A program made the position numbers and the translations under genes. A stretch of 64,000 bases of DNA, taken from NCBI RefSeq assembly GCF_018403765.1, contig NZ_BOVQ01000004.1, positions 124,001 through 188,000 on the forward strand, in the 5' to 3' direction. This stretch comes from Lactococcus nasutitermitis (GTDB lineage: Bacteria; Bacillota; Bacilli; Lactobacillales; Streptococcaceae). The stretch's first letter is position 1, and the number at the start of each line of letters is the position of its first letter. Below are positions 25,253 to 34,148 of this stretch, in pieces. The notes beneath the pieces were generated by a model. It was not told the origin of the DNA. It worked only from the letters and a program-made list of their open reading frames with translations, and ran no database searches.

Positions 25253-26126
25253 TTTCTATAATTGATTCTGCCTCCTTTCCTTTCTTTTCCTTCTTTCTTT
25301 TTTGATAGTTTATCCACTGGTAACCCATATAAGCACTTGCTATCAGAGCAAGAACTATGGAAAGCAGGATAATCCAAAAATTATAACCATATTGATTTCT
25401 TTGAATTTTCTCAGTTGGTGTCTGCTCTGTGTAAGGAATACGTTTCCCAGTCACTAAGAGACGATGGTCATTAATTCCTGTAGGGTAACAGGTTACCAAA
25501 GTCACTTCATCTTTCCCTTTATGAATACCTAAAGATGACACATCTTCAGGTAATACCACCTTGGTTTGAGTAATCTTATACTTCAACTTCAAATTCAAGG
25601 TCGTCACATAGAAGACATCTCCAATTTTTAGCTTATCAAGATTGGTAAACAAGGTATTATTCGCTCGCCCCGAATGTGCTGAAAGAACAGCATGGGTATT
25701 TTTTCCACCAATCGGTAAACTCGTTTGAGGTAAATGACCAATTCCCACAGACAATGTTCTTTCAGAATCACCATGATAAATAGGAATATCCGAAACCTTT
25801 ATTTGTGGAATACTCACATAACCTATCATTCCAGAAGCATCAATCTTCAATGCTTTATCATAATTAGGAATAGATTTATTATAAGAAATCTTTTGACTCA
25901 TATCATAGATATAAGTGTTATATTCCTTTGCCAGTTGAAGCTGTTGACTGATTTCACCTTGTGAAAGCTGAGAACGTTTCGTTGTAAAAGTAGAAACCAC
26001 TTCTGAAGTTTTGTGAGAAACGAGAAGATTAGCTACGATAGGATAAAACAAGATACCAAGGGCTATTATCGCAAACATAGGACTAAGAAAATCACGAAAG
26101 GAACGTTTTTTTCTTTTATTTTTCAT
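25239..26126 (-). CDS. srtC: Class C (pilus) sortase
   Basis: A 295-residue membrane-bound transpeptidase that links pilin subunits. It has an N-terminal membrane helix, a catalytic His in LSAHSGR, the catalytic Cys in VTLVTCYPTG, and Arg in DHRLLVTGKR. The C-terminal second membrane helix typical of class C is present (WIILLSIVLALIASAYMGYQ), followed by a charged tail. I start at 26126 (MKNKRKK) since AAAGGAG is well spaced there. A hairpin between backbone pilin and this gene probably lowers its expression. Confidence 0.92.
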   Translation of the reverse strand: MKNKRKKRSFRDFLSPMFAIIALGILFYPIVANLLVSHKTSEVVSTFTTKRSQLSQGEISQQLQLAKEYNTYIYDMSQKISYNKSIPNYDKALKIDASGMIGYVSIPQIKVSDIPIYHGDSERTLSVGIGHLPQTSLPIGGKNTHAVLSAHSGRANNTLFTNLDKLKIGDVFYVTTLNLKLKYKITQTKVVLPEDVSSLGIHKGKDEVTLVTCYPTGINDHRLLVTGKRIPYTEQTPTEKIQRNQYGYNFWIILLSIVLALIASAYMGYQWINYQKRKKEKKGKEAESIIENDEK

Positions 26127-26145
26127 TGAGGACGCTCCTTTCATG

Positions 26146-26170
26146 AAAAGTGACGCTGAATGTCACTTTT
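26146..26170 (-). promoter_or_regulatory. Intercistronic hairpin between backbone pilin and sortase
   Basis: AAAAGTGAC (26146-26154) pairs with GTCACTTTT (26162-26170) around 7 bases, immediately after the pilin stop codon. It may act as a partial terminator or RNA stabiliser, giving more pilin than sortase. Confidence 0.65.
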
Positions 26171-26172
26171 TC

Positions 26173-27855
26173 TTATTCTGCCTTATTGGCTTTACGACGA
26201 CGAATAACAAGAGAAGCACTTGCAGCAACCCCTGCAACAACAACCAAACCAATCATGCCCTGTCCGCCAGTAAATGGAAGGTGGATTGAATCCCCGTCAA
26301 GATTGTTATCAATATTAGCAGTTGCTGAATTATCATAAGTAGCTGTTACTTTGAACGGCGTAGGGGCAACATCGTAGCCTTCTGGCGCAGCTGTTTCCAC
26401 GAGATAATAATCTTTCGCTGTAGTTTTTGCATCCCCTGCTTCATCTGTTCCAGGATCTGTTAATTCCAGCCCGCCAAAAGTAGCAGCACCCGTTGCAGAA
26501 GTCGTTTCAGTATAATCTTCTGTGGTGACACCTTCTGGCACAGCCGCTTTATCTGGATAAAGCATTCCTGTTGTTGTATCTTTTTGGATATAATCTCCAT
26601 TTTTTGCATGGTCTTCATCAATAGCAATGGCAAAAGTAGCTCCTGCAAGAGCTGTACCAGATGTTGAATCTACTTTCGCAATACTAACGGCCCCAAGATA
26701 AACGTCTGGCGTATTGCCTGGTGTGTTATCTTCTGGATTATTAGGATTACCTTCTGGATTAGATGGATTTTCCCCTGGTGTTAAGTCTGTTCCATAAGCA
26801 TTTTCAACATCTGGTAGGTAGCTATTTCCTATCTGTCCATATTTATAATCAGATGAAACCGTTGTTGTCAAATTCGTAACAAAGACTGCTTTTTGATTAT
26901 CTCCTACCGTAGGATAAGCTGCCATAATTTTATCAATCCCTACATTCGTTAATGTAAGAACAACCTTACTGCCAGCTCCAGAAGTCCCTGTCAAAGTATA
27001 ATCCGTTCCTTCAGTCAAGGTTAAATCTGTAAGGTTACTAATCGAATTATCTGTTGTATCTTGAAGTGCCATACTAAAACTGATTGATTTATAAGTTAAA
27101 TCCTCACTTAATTGATCTGTTAATGAAAGACTTCCATAATTATAAGTATTATCAGGATTTTCAGAACGCATAGATTCTGGGAAGCCTTGGACAAGATTCC
27201 ACGTTACATCTTGACCTGCAAAAATACTTTGTTGCTTATAAGAACCATCTGCACTAGAAGTTCCTAAACCAAGCGTTTTATCTGAACCACTTTCCTTATC
27301 CATATCCAATTTAGGATAGACATTCACATTGTAGTTCCATTCTCCATCCGTAGATGTCCCACCGCCGTTCATTGGAACTTGAGCAATAAAATTATCCATA
27401 GCTGTAATCCCACCACCTTGCGTTACTTGTTGCACAAGATAGTAACCATTTGTTGTACCCAAATCAGCGGTAGCTGTTCCTGTTTCGTCTGTTGTTAATG
27501 TTCCTGTTTTTCCTCCTTCAACAACAACATAAGTATTTGAATCGTTTGGATTCATGGTTGTGGCGGACTGACCAGCCAATGGCTCAATTTGAGTATAACT
27601 AAATGTCACATTACTCATTGGATCAATATTATCCATATCTGTGTTATCTGTTCCATCCAAGTTTTCTGTTGGAGGAGTGGTATTAGCACCTGCATTCGCA
27701 TGAATAACCAAGGAACGTGGGGTCGCAGTATCTGGCGAACCGGATGTATCAGCAGATACTGCTAAAATTGAACTTCCTAGGGTGGTAACCGTTAAAAGGG
27801 ATACTGTAGCCAGTGAAAGTTTGCGATTGAGTGTTTTGAATGTAGAATTTGTCAT
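26173..27855 (-). CDS. LPXTG major (backbone) pilin, SpaH/EbpB type
   Basis: A 560-residue pilin shaft subunit. Signal peptide (about residues 1-37, ending AVSA), then an N-terminal domain closing with the pilin motif NVYPK (near residue 200) whose lysine is the polymerisation site. Two Cna B-type domains follow, the last with E-box YYLVETAAPEGYD. The sorting signal is LPFTGG with a hydrophobic helix and RRRKANKAE. A central (N-P-E-G-N)-rich linker separates domains. I start at 27855 behind AAAGGAGAAG. It is the first gene of the pilus operon and has a long structured leader. Confidence 0.9.
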   Translation of the reverse strand: MTNSTFKTLNRKLSLATVSLLTVTTLGSSILAVSADTSGSPDTATPRSLVIHANAGANTTPPTENLDGTDNTDMDNIDPMSNVTFSYTQIEPLAGQSATTMNPNDSNTYVVVEGGKTGTLTTDETGTATADLGTTNGYYLVQQVTQGGGITAMDNFIAQVPMNGGGTSTDGEWNYNVNVYPKLDMDKESGSDKTLGLGTSSADGSYKQQSIFAGQDVTWNLVQGFPESMRSENPDNTYNYGSLSLTDQLSEDLTYKSISFSMALQDTTDNSISNLTDLTLTEGTDYTLTGTSGAGSKVVLTLTNVGIDKIMAAYPTVGDNQKAVFVTNLTTTVSSDYKYGQIGNSYLPDVENAYGTDLTPGENPSNPEGNPNNPEDNTPGNTPDVYLGAVSIAKVDSTSGTALAGATFAIAIDEDHAKNGDYIQKDTTTGMLYPDKAAVPEGVTTEDYTETTSATGAATFGGLELTDPGTDEAGDAKTTAKDYYLVETAAPEGYDVAPTPFKVTATYDNSATANIDNNLDGDSIHLPFTGGQGMIGLVVVAGVAASASLVIRRRKANKAE

Positions 27856-27916
27856 ATCTACTTCTCCTTTAAAATAAATTATTAACGACGTGTTACAAGC
27901 AATGCACATATCAATT

Positions 27917-27953
27917 CAAAAAAACATTCCGAAAAACCTAAGTTTTTCGGAAT
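27917..27953 (-). terminator. Leader terminator (attenuator) upstream of the pilus operon
   Basis: A 12-bp stem ATTCCGAAAAAC (27926-27937) with GTTTTTCGGAAT (27942-27953) is followed on the minus strand by GTTTTTTTG. It ends 62 bases before the pilin start, so it would stop transcription before the operon. CGAAAAACCTAAG in it is the exact reverse complement of a segment at 28192-28204. Confidence 0.75.
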
Positions 27954-28180
27954 ACTTTTCTAATATATCCTAGCAAGATTTTATAGCACATTTTTATTTA
28001 AACCTCCCTAGAAATACCACTTTTACAGCTAATAGTTAGTCATCTGTCTTACATTTGTTTCAAAAACATAAATATATTTAGTAAAACTATTGACATTTTA
28101 TCTTAACTGTGTCATACTATTAATATAGCAATCACACTTTGAATTCAAATAACTCTAACTATGTATTAAAAAGTTATTTT

Positions 28181-28208
28181 TATACGAAAATCTTAGGTTT
28201 TTCGTATA
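28181..28208 (-). promoter_or_regulatory. Second hairpin in the pilus leader
   Basis: TATACGAAAA (28181-28190) and TTTTCGTATA (28199-28208) form a 10-bp stem around 8 bases. The 13 bases CTTAGGTTTTTCG (28192-28204) can pair perfectly with the terminator hairpin at 27930-27942, so the two structures are mutually exclusive if both are in one RNA. Confidence 0.6.
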
Positions 28209-28248
28209 TACTTATTCATTTATATTTATTTTATGATAAATAGTAAAT

Positions 28249-28278
28249 AAAAAGATATCCATATTTGAATATCTTTTT
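28249..28278 (-). terminator. Terminator downstream of esaA
   Basis: AAAAAGATAT (28249-28258) pairs with ATATCTTTTT (28269-28278) around 10 bases, with A/T runs on both sides. It follows the T7SS locus by 58 bases. Confidence 0.7.
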
Positions 28279-28336
28279 ATTTTGGATTTTATTTAAAGCG
28301 TCTCTTACAGAAAGTGCTTTTATATCTTACTAATAT

Positions 28337-31123
28337 TTATTCACTCTTTTTCCTAGGAATTCTCCTAGAAACAAACATACCAAGCACACCAATCAGAAGC
28401 CCTGAAGTAAACACAAGCAACCACCTCACATCAAACTTCTTACTAGTAACAGTAGCCACTTTAGGTGTTACATTTTTTGTAGTTAAAGGTTTTGCAAAGA
28501 AATTGAAGATATTGTTAGGATTTGCGCCTGTAGCTCGCGTATTAGAAAGTACAGTAGAAAAGTTTGTAGAATAATCCTTACTCTTCTTCAAATCACTATT
28601 CGTATTTCCAATCATATCATTAGTGTTTTTAATCACTGTTTGCGCCGATTTTTGAGTTTGTGTCACATTTGCTACCAACTGATCAAAATCTTTTGAATTA
28701 TCCTTAATCAGTTGTGAACTCTTTTGTGTATCTGTCGCTGCTTTACTTGTCGAGCTGACCAAGCCAGAAATAGTCTTATAAAGACCATCACTATCATCTT
28801 TATCATAGTAAAGCGCCTTATTTGTCGAAGAATAATCTTTCCAAGGATTTTCCGCAAGCAAAATTGTCTTATTCTTCTTCCAAGCTGCATGGTCATTATC
28901 AATCGTTGCTGTTATTTGTTTATACCAAGCCTGCAAATTTTGTTCAGACTCTGTAAAATAATTCGCTGGCATATTTTTATCTAACTTCGCACTATCGTTA
29001 GTCATAACAGAAATACTTGACTGCACTGTTTTCACAGCATCAGCAACTTTTTCAATATTACTATTTCCTAAGTCCATGTAATTATTAACATCTGTATCAC
29101 TCAAACGAATAGAAATATCATTCATATCCACATTATTGTACATATTATAAACAGATTCTTTATTAGCTTCAAACTCGCTTACTGCCGTATAATTTTCTAA
29201 TGATTGATAATCCGAACCTGGCGCCCCATAAATAAAGTTAATCAAAGAGGCTGCTGTATCAATTTTATTTAAAATACTTGTGATTGTATCAAACTTTGCT
29301 CCTCCTGCATAAGCACTTAATTCACTCACTGGCAAAAAAGTATATGTGCTTTGCCCCACTTCCTGATTGCTAGGATTGGTCCAAGAAAAATTAACTGTTG
29401 CATCTACCGGTGTAATATTAGGAATTAAATTAAAGTCTATCTGGAAATCAAGTTTAAATGTTTCTGGCGTCGCATTAGGTACGATTGTCGTTGAACCGTC
29501 AGCATTTGTAACTGTTCTAGTTGAAGGATTGTTTAATATGATACTATTTGGCAAAGTTGTTATATCTGTTTCCGACGCATTAGAAGGACTAACAATCGTT
29601 GATGATAAAAGTGTTACTGTTGCGTTTGTAGTTGAATAGTTAAGCGTATATGATTGTCCCGCAGGAACCGTGATTGTTAAAGTTTTCTCACCAGTTTGGT
29701 CATTAGTAGTAGGAGCATCTTCAAAATTCACCGTTCCCGTTGGCAAATCAAACGCACTGGCATAATTCTGCAACAAAGTAAGTTCATTATTATATTTATC
29801 AATACTAGTGGTACTCAAAGATTGTGGAGAATTTTTTCCCAACGCTTCAAACAAGCTTGCATAATTTGCTTGGCCAACCGAAATAGAACTTAATAAATCA
29901 GCAATTTGATTAGGATAACTATTTGGCAACATAGGTTTTTGTTCAAAAGATGAATGTACAAGTTGAGCCAGCGCAGCACGCGCATTATCCGAATTTTGAT
30001 AAGACTCAAGACTACTATCAGGAGTATTTCTAACATCTAATGTTTGATTAAAAAATTGTAAATACAGCTGATTCTCTAAGTCTTGCAATTCTGATTCTTT
30101 CTCCTCCAAAGCTTGAGACTGTGTATCTAAATGATTTTTTACATTTGAAATTAAATCATTATATTGTGAGATTTGATTTTGGAGCTTCGCATAAGTTCCC
30201 GTGTCAGGATTAGAAAAATCACCAAGTTCTTTTAAGCTATCATTATAAGCAGTATCAGAAAGTCCCTTATAAAATGTCGCATCACTCCCTGCTTGGTCCG
30301 TAATACCAGCATTCGCATTTTGCAAATTGATATCAGCAATCTTCTTTTGCGTGTTAAAATAAGTTGTCAAATCCGGCAGCTGTTCATTAAAAGTTTGACT
30401 CGTATTTTTTAACAAACCAACTGTCGCTGTAGTAAATGAATTTTGCGCCTCTATCCAAGAACTATTCACACCTTTTAAAGCATCAGCAGATGAAATAACT
30501 GTGGAATAGTTCTGATTCGTCGTTTGAAAAGGCGTATAAATAGTATTACTTAATTGATTTAACAAACTTCCCTGACTTCCAACCACATTATTCATATTCA
30601 GTTGAGCTTGAGCAACATTACCTGCAACACTTGCATAATACATCTTAACAATATTTTGATTAAAATCATAAAGAATATTTACAATCTTATTCTGTAACAT
30701 CTGATTTGACAAAGCAGACTGATTATTTGCAACTTTATAGTCCAATTCCGCTTTCGTCGGGTCTATATCTTGCAAAGTCAGGATATCTTTGGAAAATGAC
30801 TGAGGAATATAAATGACAGCATCCACAGACTTATCATCATAAGCTTTATTTGCTACAGCTCGTGGTACTACCTGCCAATTATATTTACTATCATTAGATA
30901 CCAAATTCACAAAATTTTTACCAAAATTATAATTTTGCTTATTAAAACTCGCAGTTTCATCCTCATTGACAAGCGCAATGGTTGGTTTTTTATTCTGCCC
31001 CTTACTACTAGCATTATCACGTAAACTCAAAAAGACAAAAGTCCCCACCAAAGCCAGCAGAACCACCGTCAACAAAGTAATCGTAATTATTCTTATTTTC
31101 TTTAAATTTTTATTATAAATCAT
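28337..31123 (-). CDS. esaA: Type VII secretion protein EsaA (YueB-like)
   Basis: A 928-residue protein of the EsaA/YueB family. An N-terminal membrane helix (about residues 11-33) is followed by KKPTIALVNEDETASFNKQNYNFG, the family start of the extracellular shaft. A very long helical extracytoplasmic domain (about 40-890) forms the arrow-like stalk. Only one hydrophobic segment is visible at the C-terminus (RWLLVFTSGLLIGVLGMFVS), then RRIPRKKSE. The better-known homologues end with about five helices, so this is a short form. AGGATAGGAAAAAACA precedes the ATG. It lies at the far end of the T7SS locus behind an effector cassette. Confidence 0.85.
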   Translation of the reverse strand: MIYNKNLKKIRIITITLLTVVLLALVGTFVFLSLRDNASSKGQNKKPTIALVNEDETASFNKQNYNFGKNFVNLVSNDSKYNWQVVPRAVANKAYDDKSVDAVIYIPQSFSKDILTLQDIDPTKAELDYKVANNQSALSNQMLQNKIVNILYDFNQNIVKMYYASVAGNVAQAQLNMNNVVGSQGSLLNQLSNTIYTPFQTTNQNYSTVISSADALKGVNSSWIEAQNSFTTATVGLLKNTSQTFNEQLPDLTTYFNTQKKIADINLQNANAGITDQAGSDATFYKGLSDTAYNDSLKELGDFSNPDTGTYAKLQNQISQYNDLISNVKNHLDTQSQALEEKESELQDLENQLYLQFFNQTLDVRNTPDSSLESYQNSDNARAALAQLVHSSFEQKPMLPNSYPNQIADLLSSISVGQANYASLFEALGKNSPQSLSTTSIDKYNNELTLLQNYASAFDLPTGTVNFEDAPTTNDQTGEKTLTITVPAGQSYTLNYSTTNATVTLLSSTIVSPSNASETDITTLPNSIILNNPSTRTVTNADGSTTIVPNATPETFKLDFQIDFNLIPNITPVDATVNFSWTNPSNQEVGQSTYTFLPVSELSAYAGGAKFDTITSILNKIDTAASLINFIYGAPGSDYQSLENYTAVSEFEANKESVYNMYNNVDMNDISIRLSDTDVNNYMDLGNSNIEKVADAVKTVQSSISVMTNDSAKLDKNMPANYFTESEQNLQAWYKQITATIDNDHAAWKKNKTILLAENPWKDYSSTNKALYYDKDDSDGLYKTISGLVSSTSKAATDTQKSSQLIKDNSKDFDQLVANVTQTQKSAQTVIKNTNDMIGNTNSDLKKSKDYSTNFSTVLSNTRATGANPNNIFNFFAKPLTTKNVTPKVATVTSKKFDVRWLLVFTSGLLIGVLGMFVSRRIPRKKSE

Positions 31124-31168
31124 TGTTTTTTCCTATCCTAAGTATAACCACTGCAACTAAAATACTTT

Positions 31169-31219
31169 TTATTGATTTGATAAATACTTCTTCGCATATT
31201 CTTTATAATTAGGTTGCTT
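31169..31219 (-). pseudogene. Possible gene remnant between esaA and DUF4176 gene
   Basis: In the 162-base gap a frame without start encodes KQPNYKEYAKKYLSNQ and a stop. It looks like the C-terminal end of a lost protein. It could also be chance. Confidence 0.2.
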
Positions 31220-31285
31220 CTACCTTCTTGTGGAATCTATACTTGATAAAGACTTCTATCCAAATTCAAACCTATAATTGTCATT

Positions 31286-31591
31286 TTATTTCTCTACACT
31301 TCCTTTAGAAAATTTAGAACGAGCAATCATTTCATCATATTGTTGTGCAAATTCTTTTTCATCCTCATTTTCAAATCCTTTAAAAAGTACTTCCTCTACA
31401 TTTTCTTTATTAAAGAAATAAACTACTTCAGGTCGAGCCATTCCTAAAGGGATTAGTACAGAGCCATAATCATAATAAACTTCTTCTTCGTTTTCTTTCA
31501 CAACACTAGCCCTAGCAATAATCATCAAAACTGAACCATCTCCATGTTTCAATGTCACAACACTACCTAAAGGTAAAATTTCTTTATTCAT
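31286..31591 (-). CDS. DUF4176 protein of the T7SS effector cassette
   Basis: A 101-residue acidic protein that fits DUF4176: LPLGSVVTLKHGDGSVLMIIARA, then YDYGSVLIPLG and VYFFNKENVEEVLFKGFENEDE. DUF4176 proteins accompany LXG toxin genes in streptococcal and lactococcal T7SS loci; their function is not established. I prefer the ATG at 31591 with GGAG six bases upstream over the ATG at 31603. It overlaps the upstream membrane protein gene by 8 bases. Confidence 0.75.
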   Translation of the reverse strand: MNKEILPLGSVVTLKHGDGSVLMIIARASVVKENEEEVYYDYGSVLIPLGMARPEVVYFFNKENVEEVLFKGFENEDEKEFAQQYDEMIARSKFSKGSVEK

Positions 31592-32252
31592 TTTTAACTC
31601 CATATTCTATTTTTCTTTTTTGATATTTTTCGACAACATTTAACCAACGTACAGGATTGTTTATCCACAGAAAAAGCACACAGACAAAAGGCATTATTCC
31701 TAAAAAACTAATACCTATAATTTCACTTCCTATTGCTTTACCCAGAAATTGGCTTTGTTCATTAATAGCGTATGCTATAGGAACTATAGATATAGTAAGA
31801 CCGATAAATGCTACTGTAAGAAGAAACATACCAGCTTTTTTCCAAAAAGTCACTTTTTTATTACTGAAAATATTCCAATAATTATTATTACGAATAGCAT
31901 AACCAAATTCCTTACTATTCGCAAAAGACAGTTTATTTTGGTTTTTATATAAAGCTCTATACACTAAAAAACTCAAAAATAAAAATTCAATTCCCCACAA
32001 TAGTACTAGTAAAATAAAAGTATCAATAGTATACTTACCTGAAAGAATATTCGGTCTGATAGTTATAATTGAACCCAAACTCCCTAACAATAATATTATC
32101 CCTAAGATTATAATAATATTTCGTGAACTATTATTATTTTTTTTTGTATTTAACATCTTACTTTTGGGAGCTTTTAGTGGTATTTGTTTTTTTGTATCAA
32201 AATATATCGCATTCCCATCAGCCTCACCAATATATATTATTCTTTTCATCAT
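31584..32252 (-). CDS. Four-helix membrane protein, candidate immunity protein of the LXG toxin
   Basis: A 222-residue membrane protein that I do not recognise. A soluble N-terminus (KRIIYIGEADGNAIYFDTKK) precedes four hydrophobic segments at about 45-65, 74-98, 140-163 and 175-197, and a basic C-terminus. It starts 9 bases after the stop of the LXG toxin gene on the same strand. In LXG loci the gene directly after the toxin encodes immunity, and membrane-acting toxins have membrane-bound immunity proteins. The immunity role is inferred from position and topology only. Confidence 0.6.
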   Translation of the reverse strand: MMKRIIYIGEADGNAIYFDTKKQIPLKAPKSKMLNTKKNNNSSRNIIIILGIILLLGSLGSIITIRPNILSGKYTIDTFILLVLLWGIEFLFLSFLVYRALYKNQNKLSFANSKEFGYAIRNNNYWNIFSNKKVTFWKKAGMFLLTVAFIGLTISIVPIAYAINEQSQFLGKAIGSEIIGISFLGIMPFVCVLFLWINNPVRWLNVVEKYQKRKIEYGVKNE

Positions 32253-32261
32253 TTGCCACCC

Positions 32262-33512
32262 TTACCAAAGCTTAAAATTATCTAAATTCCAAGTCCCATG
32301 TGCAAATCCATCATAAAGAGTATTGGCAACACCACCTACAACATATCCTCCTACAGCTCCTGCAACAGTACCAACAACTGGAATAGGAATTGCTGTTCCA
32401 ATAGCGGCACCTGCATATATAGAGCCAACTGCAGTAGCAGTATGAACTGTTCCATCAACTATAGCACTCTCTGTTCCATATTTATCTTTACGAGATTCGT
32501 AAGTTGAAACGCCATCAAGTACTGCTCCAGCACCACCTAAAGCACCTACTCCTTTTAAACCATCACTTATTTTTCCAGTTCCACTTAAAACCTCATCTAC
32601 ATTTTTAGCTCCTTTTACAGACTTAAAACGATTAACATCACCATTTACCTGTTTAATTGTTTTAAAACCAGATTTTGAACTTCTAGTAGATACCGATGAC
32701 TTCCATCCTGTATTATTTTTATGCTTTGTCCACCATGCTAATCCCTCTCTTACACCCACATAACCAGCAGAAACATAACCTCCATCATTTGCAGAATGAC
32801 TCATTTTATCTAAAATCTCTGCATCCTTTTTACTACTATGAAGATTCTTGAACCAAGATTTATCAACTCCTTTAGGTAAAGTGTATTCACCTGTTTTATT
32901 ATTGATAACTATAGCGCTCAATAATACTATATCCTGTAATATAATCTTAAATTCATCTACATTATCAGTAAACAACGAACTCACACTAGTATTAAAAGTA
33001 TGCAATCTTTTTAGTTTATCCTGAACCTTTTGTATATCTGCTTCCGTTGTCTTCAGTTGATTTTTATTTTGTTGCTGAAAATTTGTGTACATAGTGTTTA
33101 GAGCTTTATTATCACTATCATCACTATGGGCTGACATTAATAATCCTAAAAGGTTGATTTGTGTTCCCAACGCTGCTTGTTGAACTTGTAAGGCTTGAAG
33201 TTGTTGATTAAGCTTATCTTCATCTAAAAGCTCTCCACCAGCTGCATTTGATGCACTTTTATATTTACTCAATTGTGAATTAAGATTAGTAAGCGCTGAA
33301 GCAGCTTTTGAAATTGTAGGTATGACAAGTTCTGTGAACATTCCATTTCCTGCCGTATAAGTTGCGCCTGAGAGCGTATGCCCATTTAGTGCAGAAGTTA
33401 AATGTTGACTAGCTCCTTTCATGCCACTTACCATTTCTTTCCCTGTAGCAATATTTGTTTGCATTGCACTTATTAGCGCTTCTGAATCTGATGGATCATA
33501 GATTAGTCCCAT
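32262..33512 (-). CDS. T7SS LXG-domain toxin with glycine-zipper C-terminus
   Basis: A 416-residue effector candidate. The N-terminal helical LXG domain (about 1-200) contains LSG at residues 47-49 in the context NGHTLSGATYTAGNGMF. The middle has no recognisable enzyme motif. The C-terminal 60 residues hold a glycine-rich hydrophobic stretch, GAAIGTAIPIPVVGTVAGAV then GGYVVGGVANTLYDG, typical of glycine zippers that insert into membranes, as in TelE-type toxins. The start follows GAGAGGGA and overlaps the lap2 stop by 10 bases. A membrane-damaging antibacterial role is inferred. Confidence 0.78.
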   Translation of the reverse strand: MGLIYDPSDSEALISAMQTNIATGKEMVSGMKGASQHLTSALNGHTLSGATYTAGNGMFTELVIPTISKAASALTNLNSQLSKYKSASNAAGGELLDEDKLNQQLQALQVQQAALGTQINLLGLLMSAHSDDSDNKALNTMYTNFQQQNKNQLKTTEADIQKVQDKLKRLHTFNTSVSSLFTDNVDEFKIILQDIVLLSAIVINNKTGEYTLPKGVDKSWFKNLHSSKKDAEILDKMSHSANDGGYVSAGYVGVREGLAWWTKHKNNTGWKSSVSTRSSKSGFKTIKQVNGDVNRFKSVKGAKNVDEVLSGTGKISDGLKGVGALGGAGAVLDGVSTYESRKDKYGTESAIVDGTVHTATAVGSIYAGAAIGTAIPIPVVGTVAGAVGGYVVGGVANTLYDGFAHGTWNLDNFKLW

Positions 33513-33859
33513 GCTAGATTGTCCCTCTCTTTCTCAAGCGTTTCTCGCTCATCTTCAAGCATTTGTTTTTTCTTTTTGTACTCCTGAGATAGTTCTTCTT
33601 TTTGATTGGAAATAAGCTGTGAGAAATATCTCTTTTTTTGTTCTGTTTCGCTAAAAGCATTTTGGATATGACTGCGCTTGTTAATGTCAGCTTCAATTTC
33701 TTGAATTTCTCGAAAACTTTGCATCATTATTTCTTCAAAATTTTCAAACGTCTGGACTGTTTGTCTCTCTTCAAGTTGTAATTCTTCCGTTTCGCGCTCT
33801 TTTTCTGAAATTTTAAGATTATATTCAAACCGTTTATCTGCATTTTTATCTTTTGGCAT
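33503..33859 (-). CDS. Lap2-type (DUF3958) LXG-associated helical protein
   Basis: A 118-residue, highly charged, mostly helical protein (coiled coil over about 20-110, rich in Glu, Lys and Gln). Size, position between the WXG100-like Lap1 and the LXG toxin, and composition fit Lap2/DUF3958. These proteins pair with Lap1 to escort the LXG domain to the secretion machine. I start at the ATG at 33859, which overlaps the lap1 stop (TAATG), with GGGGA upstream. A TTG start four codons earlier is possible. Confidence 0.7.
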   Translation of the reverse strand: MPKDKNADKRFEYNLKISEKERETEELQLEERQTVQTFENFEEIMMQSFREIQEIEADINKRSHIQNAFSETEQKKRYFSQLISNQKEELSQEYKKKKQMLEDERETLEKERDNLAWD

Positions 33860-34137
33860 TAAAATCCCCAATTCATCTGCGATAAATTGCTGGCATCTTT
33901 TTTGTCTCGTTCTTCCATTACTGCTGCAAGTTTTGGAAACTTGTCTGCTTGTGTTTTGATTCCTGACTCAAGTTTAGATAAATCACCAATAATTTCATTA
34001 GAAAGCTTCGCTGCTCGCTTCATCCCTGAAATATTACTTTCACCCAATGAATATTTTTGTCCTGTAGTTCCACTTTCTTTAAATTTTGAAACTGCATTCT
34101 GAGCATCGCCCAAATTTGATTTAACCGCCGTTGCCAT
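33859..34137 (-). CDS. Lap1-type (DUF3130, WXG100-like) targeting protein
   Basis: A 92-residue helical-hairpin protein of the TIGR04197/DUF3130 group, which resembles WXG100 proteins but lacks the WXG turn. The sequence ends DKKDASNLSQMNWGF. Family members bind LXG domains and supply the export signal recognised by EssC. It is the first gene of the effector cassette (lap1-lap2-toxin-immunity) and has an excellent AGGAGGTTAATA ribosome-binding site. Confidence 0.75.
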   Translation of the reverse strand: MATAVKSNLGDAQNAVSKFKESGTTGQKYSLGESNISGMKRAAKLSNEIIGDLSKLESGIKTQADKFPKLAAVMEERDKKDASNLSQMNWGF

Positions 34138-34148
34138 TATTAACCTCC

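Larger units (their letters stand above)
27954..28336. other. Gene-free leader region between pilus operon and T7SS locus
   Basis: About 380 bases without a convincing ORF. It contains the hairpin at 28181-28208 and the esaA terminator at 28249-28278. The pilus promoter must lie here but I cannot choose between weak candidates such as the TATATT-like element near 28125 (minus). Confidence 0.6.

Noticed and set aside
28081-28125. Plus-strand TTGACA near 28090 as a promoter
   Set aside because: No plus-strand gene follows and spacing to a -10 box is poor.
32262-33512. Nuclease or NADase domain in the LXG toxin
   Set aside because: I found no catalytic motifs; the C-terminus is a glycine-rich hydrophobic stretch.
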